Positions 37,531-47,722 of a stretch of DNA of 64,000 nt are shown piece after piece. How positions within the stretch are numbered: position 1 is the first letter of the stretch; each line of letters begins with the position of its first letter. The notes under the pieces were generated by a model. That model was given only the letters and a program-made list of their open reading frames with translations, did not search any database and was not told the DNA's origin. The DNA is from Aristolochia californica (Eukaryota > Streptophyta > Magnoliopsida > Piperales > Aristolochiaceae): contig JARWKL010000008.1 in the NCBI GenBank assembly GCA_029961685.1, positions 4,218,501 to 4,282,500 on the forward strand. The letters run 5' to 3'. The position numbers and the translations under genes are program-made.

Positions 37531-38204
37531 TATAGTTGTTACTCTCGATAAATCAATCATACATTTTCATATATCAATCAATGAGTCTATTAGCTTTTTA
37601 TAAATGGCTATATAACGGCTAGTTTGGTTGAGAACTTATAACCCCGTCCGCCACCAAATGTGCCTTAAAGCAATTATTCAACATTTATTTATTTATTTGT
37701 AAACCAAGTGCATTCAAAGCTATTTCTATTTGAAATTCCTCACAAATTACTTTTGAGATAAAAGAGTTAGAATTTTACAAAATTCTCTACATCAATTCAA
37801 ATGGTGTAAACTTTTCTTTCTTTGTATTTTTATTTTCTCATTCCGTGGTTGATCTAAAATTTAGAATCTAGATAGAAGAGCTTGGTAGAGCTAGAATCTA
37901 GCCATTTAATCTCTGAGAAGATTTCTAAAGTTGTGTATTTGAGTATACACATGGCTTAAAAGATAGACAGAATCTCTTTTATGTAATTTCTAGCTAATAG
38001 AGTTTATTAGTGAAATTTTCCAAGCAAGGGTTCTTGGGCAGTGAATACCAATAGGAAAATATCGATAGAAAAACATCTTAGTGTTCAACTTTGATGTGTG
38101 TGCATATTTTACATTATACTTATTTAACTTTTATTTGAACACTAATTTTTTAATTTAAAATATCTCAATTCACTCCCCTCACAAGAAGCCACATGGACTA
38201 ACAG

Positions 38205-39065
38205 GATTATCCCTCACTATTGTTCAACAAGAGCCAACAATGGACTCATTTTTTTAAAATTTTAAGTATTAAATATATTTAAACTTAATTAGTAATTCAT
38301 CTCTAAACTTTACATATTCATCTAGTTGTAGTTGAAATTTGGTAAATTGCTATATATAGTTGGTCATATTGAAAATATGACATGTAAGAAGGTTGTATAT
38401 GAAATTTATCTTTAAATTATATAATTATTTCTATATATAGTCTTCTCAAATGCCCTTTTGCAAATGTGATTGATTAATGTCACAATTTTAAATAATTCTA
38501 AATTCTAGATATGGTTGACAGAACATGTGAAGTTTAGGTGTAAAGTAGTTCTTATATTTTCAAAAAAAATTAAAATGTCATAAAAAAAAAAGGAAAGTTC
38601 TCTTTCTATCCACTCCGTTACTTTTTCACTCAATAGAGGAGGGAAGAGCCTATTTGCTCCCTACGGTCCCTAATGGAAGAGCCTTGATATTGTGACTCTT
38701 TTTTCTGCCTTGAGATGCCATGACACTTTAGCATTTTGTTTTCTTTTTGTTATTTTGGAGAAAGAGTTAAGAGACAGAGATATCCCATCAGGTATGCCAA
38801 GAATGTCTACACATAAAGGGGATCAATCCATGAAGAGGTGCAACTATAAGCACAATAATGAAAAACATATTAAGTGATGAAAGACTCTAATGTCCTCTTT
38901 GGTCCTTTGATTTGATTTAAATGAACAATCTTTGTTGGTTTCATGGTTGAACCAACAATTGGATTTGGTATCCTAACTAGCAAGTGGTTTGAACTTCTTG
39001 CTTGGTACAATGTGACGCATGGCAAGGCATTTTTGATAGTCCAATGAGGTATCATGAGGTTGTGA
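38205..39065. repeat. 0.8 kb dispersed duplication, copy 2
   Basis: Same orientation as copy 1 at 35820-36600, about 2.4 kb away, clearly diverged. Together with copy 1 it brackets the palindrome cluster, so the whole might be an old element with long direct repeats. Confidence 0.7.
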
Positions 39066-39782
39066 CAAAATATCTCTTTGTTTCGAAGAGTTTACCTCCT
39101 TTCCTCCTATCACCAATGGGTGCATTATTCAGAATCTATTATTTCTTCTTGATTGTAACCTTTGACAACTAACTCAATTTTGTTGTTGTACAGTTCTATT
39201 TGACTCATCACCTTGTTCTTTATGACTCATTTTATACCTATGACTTGTTGGTTTTGGGGTCTACGGACTATATTCCAAAGTTGATTTCTTTTAAATTGGT
39301 TAAACCTTTGCATTGCCATAAACAACAAATCATCTTTTTCAACTTCAATAAAATTTTGGGGTTTTAATTGAGAAACAAAGGTACTATGTGACATATGTTA
39401 ATGGGTTGCTCTTCTAGTTTCCATTTTACCCATTGGGTAACCAATGATGTGTTCCAAGGGGTGATCAGCTATGAACTTATAGTTCTTGGTCCCTCTAGGT
39501 GGTTTCTCTTCAAGATTTGGATCTTGAGATTTAGATCCTTTAGATGTTTCAAGGAGGTTTACTTCTCCATCATCTAAAATTGGAGTTGGTGTTGAATTTG
39601 GTCAATCCGACTCATCTAATTCAACATGTATCAACACCACAACTCTTATAGAAGTTTTATTATATACTCTATATGGGAAGATATGAATAAGTTGGGGTGT
39701 CATTGATGTAAATATCTTATGATTTTTTTCTCTTATTCACTCCTACTAAGATGAAGGGTATACTTATAATATTGATACTTTT

Positions 39783-40103
39783 TGTGAAGTCGGGTCCAAA
39801 GCTTTTCCCAAAATGACTAGCCATCTTAGGAAACTTTTTTCCCAACTAATAAACTCAATATATTTGTCCTCACTAATCCATGTGGAACTATTCCTTAACA
39901 CTCTCCCTCACGTGTAGGCCCTCTGGGCTCATACATGTAGATAATTTGGGTGGAGGCCCATATATGAGTACCTGCTTTGATACTATGTGAAGTTGGGTCC
40001 AAGGCCCATCCCAAAATGACTAGCCAACTCAGGAAACCTTTTTCCCAACTAATAAACTCAAGATTTTTGTATTCACTATATCATGTGGGACTATTCCTTA
40101 ACA
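39783..40103 (-). mobile_element. Miniature LTR element (TRIM), family A copy 2
   Basis: Two 118-bp direct repeats (39783-39900 and 39986-40103), TG...CA on the minus strand, are clearly related to those at 3680-4150. The internal part is only 85 bp and has one unit of the 41-bp repeat. The primer-binding site is mutated (revcomp of tttgatacta). Flanking ctttt/ctatt matches at 4 of 5 bases, consistent with an aged target-site duplication. It abuts a Copia LTR remnant. Confidence 0.85.
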
Positions 40104-40415
40104 CTATTTTTTTTAAGGAAAAACTTTTTATTCACCACGATTATAACTAAGATTACATTGAGTATTTATACATAAAATTGAAAACAACTATTTATGGCTC
40201 GGTGATCCATTGGTTCTGGGTGATGGAAGCCTGGTCTGCAAGCTTCCGTTGCACTGCCGTTACACTCCCCCCCCCCCCCCCCCCCCTAGCTAAGCGTCGA
40301 ATTGGAACAGACATGAAGTTTGGATAAAAAAAATTGAAAGAGAGGGTGTGGAATACTTTTGGTGAAAATGTCGGCAATTTGTAGGTGAGATGGCACATAC
40401 TGCGTTTGAATAAAG
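40104..40415 (-). mobile_element. Copia remnant: polyprotein end, G-tract, 3' LTR start
   Basis: Minus strand 40410-40295 encodes QYVPSHLQIADIFTKSIPHP then FQFFLSKLHVCSNSTLS and a stop, the characteristic C-terminus of Copia RNase H. A run of 20 G follows (C67-86 of 40267-40286 on the plus strand) in the polypurine-tract position, then TGTAACGGCAGTGC, the start of an LTR, which is cut off at the TRIM at 40103. Confidence 0.8.
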
Positions 40416-40428
40416 CTTAAGGGGGAGG

Positions 40429-40626
40429 GTTAGGACGAGTACACAACCCTAATCTTCCTTCCTTTTCTTTCCTCAACTTGCTCCTCTTCTCTTGTATCTC
40501 TTCCTCTTGGACATGACCTCTCATCTTCTCCTCGTCTCCTTTCCTCCTTCTTCCTTCTCTCATTCCTCACCTCAACGTTGAAGACATTAATATTATGGAG
40601 TCTTCAAGTCAACATGGTATCAGAGC
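40429..40626 (+). mobile_element. LTR bounded by both a purine tract and a primer-binding site
   Basis: A polypurine tract, cttaagggggagg (40416-40428), directly precedes a candidate LTR (40429-40614, ending gtcaaca) that is directly followed by TGGTATCAGAGC (40615-40626). Normally the first marks a 3' LTR and the second a 5' LTR. One LTR with both suggests two head-to-tail elements sharing an LTR, or insertion/recombination of a one-LTR form. Nothing of the bodies remains recognisable. Confidence 0.6.
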
Positions 40627-41538
40627 AGCCTCTTCAAGACTCCATGATCAAGTGCTCAGATTAAGGTTTGTCTCCCTTCGGTTTGATGTTGGAATGATCC
40701 ATGACATAAGTTAAATAATCTTTATGTCTCTCTTTTGCTTTCCTCTCTACCTGAATGTATAGATATATGAGAGAAGTTTTTCCTTGTTTTTCTTTTATGA
40801 GATCTATGAAAAAGAACTTGAACTTATTCTAATCTATGCCAGCATATTCATGAGAATACCAGTTGTTTGTTTGATTTAAAGAGACTGCTATTTGTACTTT
40901 CGGAAGGGTTTTTGCAACAGTTTATTTCTGGAATTTCATGGTTGGATTTAGAGTGTTGTGTTTGGTAAAATAGTAGTTTAATTTGGTGTTTTAAGAAGCT
41001 GAGATGTGGATGACGAGTGACTGGTTGAAGTCTGTTTAGAATCTTAGAGAATGAAACAAAAATACTCTTATAGGTCCTGCGAAGAATGATGCTAAATAAA
41101 ATTTATTATTTTTTAATATTATTATTTTATTTAATTAAGCAACTTATATAAATGAAATAGTCTAACTTTTGCTTTTAATCTCTGATTTAAGAACATATAA
41201 AATATCTTATACTTTATAAAGTTTAAAAAAAATTCAATAAATTTTTATTAGGTTAAAGCAAGAGGAATTAGAGGAACAAGTGGAAAAAAAAATTATTCTC
41301 AAAATTGCCACAAACACAAGAAAATTTTGATTAAACGAAATTATTTTTTCTACAGTTCTCAACTGGTCTAAACCTGATCTGAACCGATTAGTTTAGTTCG
41401 ATTCAATCATCTTCTTCTAAATCCCCAAAAATATTATCAATTAGAGAATGTTTTGCATTAAAGTTGCAGTTTATTACATTAATCCCTTGTCTCCAATGTC
41501 GTCTCTGCAACTCAAAATGGCTCCGGATGAGATTTGGT

Positions 41539-44500
41539 TCACAAGTGCGGTTTTAAGTTAAGGCGAGAAGCAAGCTTCTGACCCAGAGACTTGTCACGCT
41601 GCAACACGGTAAAATAGAAACGGAGATTTGTCAAATTCCAGTTGAAGCATGGAAAGCAATACAAACATGGGTACTAGAGAGAAAACTCACTTGAGACCAG
41701 TATGAGACCCAGATGCTGCGGATTTCATGAGTAATCCTTGGGTCAGACAAGGCCTCCACCACCTCCGGATAAACCTCTCTTGCCTGAAAGTGGAAAAGTA
41801 CAAAAGCAACATGAGATTTTCAATGGCCAATCTCTCAAACCATACTCTGTTTCATCAATGGCGGCATGGAAACAGGACACTTCTGATCTATAATCTATAA
41901 AACAAATATGAACCTGTCTGAGGCCCAGGAACGGTATCTCTCTCCAGGCTGCTTGAAATTGTTTTCCTTCTTGATCATGCACTGAATTCATCAAGACGTG
42001 AAGTTAGAGTTGCATTACAAATAACCAAACACCAGCAGAAGTTCCATGAAAGCTTATAAAATGGAAATGAAGGAAATTCAGCAACTTCTTATGGTGTTTT
42101 TTTTTTTTTTTTCCAAATTTTTTATCCTAAAAAAACAAGGAAGGTTGATGAAAACTAGGAATGGCCATTAGTGGATGTTATAGACCTAAAAATTTGCAGA
42201 AGCTCACCCTTTCACGTCTTCCCGAGCAAATTCTGGATGGGATAGGGTATCTCTCTGCGTGTCGAGCGGGATCATATCTTGAAGGGAAATAGTTCACCTG
42301 AAACCCATATAAACTAAATTGTAAATGAATCCACAGCATGGAATCAAGTATTCTGCAATAAAAATTGGCGAAACCATATTCCAATCACACCACCAACAAA
42401 AAAGGACAATTTTTACCTCCTCATCTCTATGCATAAAGTTCATGAAACCATCATGGTGGTTGTTGTGGATGCATATTTTGGTGCATTTGCAGGGAGCATC
42501 AGGTAGTTTGGCCCAAGCCGGTGCCTTTGGGTGTTGGCATAGGAGAGAATCCTAGTCTGGAGAAGTTTATCATCCGAGTAATAAACACCAGGAACAATGA
42601 TGGCTGGACAGAATGCCAACTGCTCATTCTCAGCGAAGAAGTTATCAATGTTCTTGTTCAGGACCAATCGACCAACTGGCTGAAGAGGAAGAATGTCCTC
42701 AGGCCAGGTTTTGGTAACATCCAGTGGATCAAAATAAAACTGGTCTTCGTGATCAGGATCAATGGTTTGAATGAAAAGCTTCCACTCAGGATAGTTTCCA
42801 GCAGCAATAGAGTCGTAAAGATCCTTAGTTGCATGGCTGTGATTGTTTCCTCCAATAACCACAGCTTCATCCTCCAACAAACACTTGACTCCACAAGTTG
42901 GTTTCCAGTGGAATTTTACATAATGGACCTTCCCTTCCTTGTTGATAAGAGTGTAGGTGTTGACACCAGATCCATCCATGTGCCTGTAGTCAAGTGGTAC
43001 ACCTACATCATCAAAGAGGAAGGTAAACATATGCAAGCTCTTGGGATGGTGAGAAAAGAAATCAAGGATCCTCCGATTTTCTTGGATGTGGGACTTGGGG
43101 TTCGGCTTGAGGGCATGGACCATGTCAGGGAACTTCATTCCATCTCGGATAAAGAAGACGGGGAAGTTGTTTCCAACAAGGTCAAAGTTTCCCTGAAGCA
43201 ATAAAGAAAGGTAATAGTCGGTCATATATGCAATTTTAAGGTAGGAATAGATCATATAAGGAATATTTAATATCCTTTTCATCAAATAACCCTAAATAAA
43301 GGAAAAATTTTGATATACAGGATGAGATGACAAATGCACAGGCAATGACAAGAAAATTTGATTGGTAAAACAAACAAAGACTACAACATTCTCACATCAT
43401 AAGGAAGATAAACAAGGAATCAATCAACAGGTAATCACCAAAAGAAGAGTTGCAGCAGATGAGAAGGACCACCTATATATTGCCTTCACATATGGTGATG
43501 TTTTTTCAGAAAATCTCATATGTTGATGACTCAAAATAATTTACATAATGAACAATCTGGTAGCTAATTAATGGTCACTGCAGTCAACTTTTTCTACTGC
43601 AAAAATCTCTAGATAGATGGATAGGGTTTTTCAGTTGTTCATAATCCTGGATAACTGTTCAAGACCTTGCATATACTAAGCAAGGGAATCAAACGGAAAC
43701 ATCTATCAAGTTATCTCACATCTATCAAGTTGTTCATAATCCTTGATATTCCAGTTGGATCATTACTGACGAATCTAAATTCTAACTGCAAAGAAATTTT
43801 TCAAAAAACCAAGAAAAAAAAAAACTGCAAAGAAGCAGATGATAAAAATTGATGTCCACTCACAATCTCTCATGACTATTCTACTGTAAGAATTGACAAC
43901 AGAAATACTTCCAGGACCATTCAAATAACTGGATTAATACCTAGAATATGAGATAAAAAACAAAGCCTTGAAAGGCATAAAACATAAAAATAACGAGAGT
44001 AATCAAAATTAGTACTCTTAAGCCTAATACAGCGGGAATTAAATCTCCACTAACTTAACCCATACAAAGAGCATACAAAAATGAAGAACAGAAACAGTCA
44101 ACATTAGCATCTTTCAAATATTATAGAGATGGCAACCGTACCTCGTGATCCAACAGTCAGAGAAGAGTTGTTGTTCCAAACCGGCGCACCAGAGTTTGTA
44201 GTGAAGAAAGGAGAATTGAAAGCACTCGAAGGGCGGTACTGCGTCGAGTTTCAAGAATTCTTAGCACAGGTAACACATTAAAACAAAGGAAGACAAACGG
44301 CATAATGAAAGAAAAGTCCTAAAAGGAATATATAACGCAATAAAAACCCAGCAAGCAAAAAATTCAGCCCAGCCTTGTCAATGACAACAATGAAATCAAA
44401 GTACCCGTGAATGAATTCATAAGATTTATCCACACTGGTTGAAAAACAAAGAACCTACACTGCTGCATTGAAATCAATGACGATATAACATATGAACCAA

Positions 44501-44651
44501 TTCCAAACTATTCACGTTAACAAAAAAATAAAATAAAATCGGAGGAAGTATCACCATCCAGCGGATCAGAGACGAACAACAAAAACCCAGTAAAGAAATC
44601 ACTTGGGTAAACGGACTGACACCGGAAAGGCCGTACCTTGTAAGGATCCAT
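41539..44651 (-). pseudogene. Catalase pseudogene, CAT1/CAT2 type
   Basis: Exon remains: 44651-44637, 44238-44142, [exon 3 missing], 43192-42417, 42297-42208, 41981-41914, 41783-41691, 41598-41539. The order and most lengths equal those of the intact copy at 47723-50431. The 278-nt exon with the catalytic histidine region (VVHARG) is absent: nothing like it lies in 43193-44141. Splicing exon 2 to exon 4 shifts the frame and stops after three codons. Exon 4 is 776 nt instead of 777 (1-nt deletion near 42470) and exon 7 is 93 nt instead of 94 (near 41763). Sequence such as [12 protein letters not shown] and [20 protein letters not shown] groups it with CAT1/CAT2. Splice sites and TATA box survive, so it may still be transcribed. 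Confidence 0.93.
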
Positions 44652-44715
44652 GGCTGAGGATATAATGTTTGTGTCTCGAGTCTTGGTGAAGAGCTGGTGT
44701 ACGCCACCGAAAGGA

Positions 44716-44722
44716 TTTATAA
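44716..44722 (-). promoter_or_regulatory. TATA box of the catalase pseudogene
   Basis: TATAAAT on the minus strand, about 65 bp upstream of the former start codon, the same relative position as in the intact catalase gene. Confidence 0.6.
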
Positions 44723-44891
44723 ATACTCGGACGCGCATTCGCTATTAAATCGATTTTATCGAAATTTGCATCATATGATTCTTACTAAATATTTAGAAAT
44801 ATTTATCGTGAAGGAGTAAATCGGGAGAACGTCGTTCATGGATGGCTTCCTTGTCTGCTTTTGCGTTTTTCTATAAGCTCTGCCACAAGCC

Positions 44892-44920
44892 GACGTGGCT
44901 GCAGCTGCTCTTCGCCACGT
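44892..44920. promoter_or_regulatory. Two ACGT-core motifs upstream of the catalase pseudogene
   Basis: gacgtggc (44892-44899) and gccacgt (44914-44920) match the ACGT-core class bound by bZIP factors (ABRE/G-box-like). They lie about 240-270 bp upstream of the former start codon. The link to regulation is inferred from position only. Confidence 0.4.
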
Positions 44921-44929
44921 ACGCACAAA

Positions 44930-47720
44930 AGCGCTTGAAAACGTGTGCTCTCAGTGATGAGAGGGATCCTTTGTGGGCTTCTAGAAGGAGGTGTGGTGGG
45001 ATTTGAAATGGGCAACCTATGCCACAGCCTTCTCTAAATGATTAAATTAATTGCAGAAAAACCATGGGTAGTGTAAAAAATTATAATTTTTTGTATCACT
45101 TTTGGGGATAGAGAAAATTTCCATTTCATTCTTCTTGATTCCTCCTACCTTTAACACATTTAAAAAGATTAAAAAATAATTTTTTAAATATTTTTTATAA
45201 GAAATTTATTGTTTTTAAAGAAAAATATAAGAAAAATAAATCAAGAAGTACTAAAATATTCTTGATCACTTATCTTCTCTTATTTTAACTTTATTTTTTA
45301 TTATTTATAATTTATTTCTAATAAAATCTATATCATATATTAAGTAAAGCAACAGGGGTCGAGAGAAATTCAAAGTTTGTTGAAGATGGTAACTCTTCCT
45401 CCTGCCCACTTATACTCTAAGCAAACATGGGAGACAAGAAAATTTCCAAAGAGAACAACTTTAGATACAACATCTAGAGTTTAGGAGAAAAAAAGAGAGT
45501 CAGGGTGCAAGGAGAAAAAAGAGAGTCAGACGGTGCCATTGTTTTTTATAGTTTGGGAGGCGATGTCGACCATTTCACCTTTGCCATCATGTTTTTAAAA
45601 AAAATTCATCTATGCTTCTCAACATTTATCTCCGCATTTTCATTGCCATGACGTTAGGGTCTCCATTTCCCAGAAACACCCCCTACATCTCCTCTGCTCT
45701 CAAAAGTGAACTTGATTACTGGATTGTGGTGGTCCTTGTCCACATTTTCTCTCCTCCTCACTAAAGGGAACACGAATTTATAGGTATGCCTCTCTAACAT
45801 GGCATGTTTAATTGATTTAAAAATGTTTGTTGTTTTGTATCTAAGACACCCCCTTTTTTTTTCTTTACATTTTTCTATCAATTGTTGCTACTTTTTTCTG
45901 ATATGTCAAGTCATCTGAGAGGATCAAGTTGTTTTGCATGAAACTTTTTGGAGATGAAAGAGAATGTGTGAGGTGTTGAATAAGATTGGAATGGGTGTTG
46001 TGTTGTGGCTTAAACTGTATGCCTCCTGCTTTGAAGAATGTTAGGGAAATTTGACATAATACTCTAAATTGACAAGGAATTGTTCAGATTCATAATTGCA
46101 GGTAAACTACATTGTAACAATGACAAGGTTGTTGGTATTTTGCAAACAAATCGACCTGATGCTAAAAATGCTTTATACCAAGCAACAACCAATAAATGAG
46201 AATTTTTTTTAACTAAATCCAAAAGTTGTCTAGGGTGATTGATTTATAACAATATTCCCCAGATACATTATGCTAAGCTTTGTTTCTTCGAAGAATAAAG
46301 ATCTTTATTGAATATTGTATGTGCATGGTTATGAAAGCTATTTAGTATGACATAGCACCTCTTCTTTTCCTAAGGATAGAAAGATGAAAAATCATGTATC
46401 ATAAAGCCGGTCTAAGTTTTTTAATAATCAAGAATGACGTAAAGTTCATTCTTAGATGCATATATCTCCCAATTTGCTTAGAAGGATGTTGATCCTGGTG
46501 TATGATTTATATGCTTCCTCTGGCACAAGGAAAAACTCCAAGTCTATAAGTTACCATAGTAGGGAGTCACTAGAACTCTTTTTGGTGCTATTATGAAACA
46601 ATTTTTTGCTATTACAGTTTCAATCATCTTTGTTTTCATTTTTTTTACTAAATCGAATAGTTTTCTACTATTTGGAGTTATTGATTGATAATACAAACTA
46701 AAAACCTTCCATTTTCAATAATTGAATCATTTTTCGAAGCTAATGGATTCTAGATACTTTTAGGAAGAAGGAAACACTTTCAGTCTCTTCGATGCAAAGT
46801 AGGTCAACTTGAGCTGGAGCATGTTACTCCATGGGACCCTTACTTTAAAAATTGAAATGACTCTCTTCTAATGAGATATTATGTGATGGGTGTATTGGTT
46901 AATCTTCTTGATACAAGAAATTTATTCCTTTGTATAACTAATTTATGTGACCGATTGGACCTATTCATCTTGTGTTAATGCATTCTTGAATGCAACAACC
47001 CTTTGTTTTTACCTTATTTGAGTCAGGCCACAGTCATTAACTTCTTGTTGACAGTGATCACAATGTTCAAAATGTAGATTTATCTCTCAAATGTGTATGT
47101 TGATAATTCTGTTTTTACCTTATTTGGAGTCGATGAAAGCCTCTATGGCATTCAATCCCTATAACTTTCCAAATGTCATGACCTTTGTTGGACAATCTTG
47201 TTTCCTCTCCTCCTCTCAGTCTCGTTGTTCTCTTCAATATATCCCTCACTATAACATGTTACTAAGTTTATTTCTCGAAATCGACTTGGAAAACAAAGCG
47301 ATTATCCCATTTTCTCCGTTGTCTCTTCAATATATCCCTCACTGTAACATGAACTTTTCTATTGATCGATATAAAATTGAGACAAAATCATATGTTGTTT
47401 GTAAAAAAATGGGTAATCCAATATTATTAGATCCAACTAGGTTATAAACCATTAAGGTGACAGAGTCGGATTTAACCGATTCAACAAAGTCTAATAACAT
47501 AATTCAATATAATAAAAGAATATAATTAATAGTTTGATATGGAAACGAAAAATAAAAGAATATAATTAATAGGTTGATATGGAGAAAATCTGCAAACAGC
47601 TCAGTGAGATAATATGCGAACACGTGTCATTCACGTAGAACTTATTTTACTGTTCGAGGTACATGATTACATCACAAGAGCAATGTCATCTCGTACACGT
47701 GGGAGTTTCAACACGTATGT
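44930..47720. other. Intergenic between the two catalase copies
   Basis: AT-rich, no coding content recognised. A 27-bp near-direct repeat starting tcttcaatatatccctcact is found at about 47231 and 47325. Confidence 0.5.
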
Positions 47721-47722
47721 AT

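Noticed and set aside
42440..43285. 281-codon frame read as a shortened catalase gene
   Set aside because: It is the large exon 4 of the catalase pseudogene plus intron; it ends by a 1-nt deletion and its ATG lies in intron sequence.
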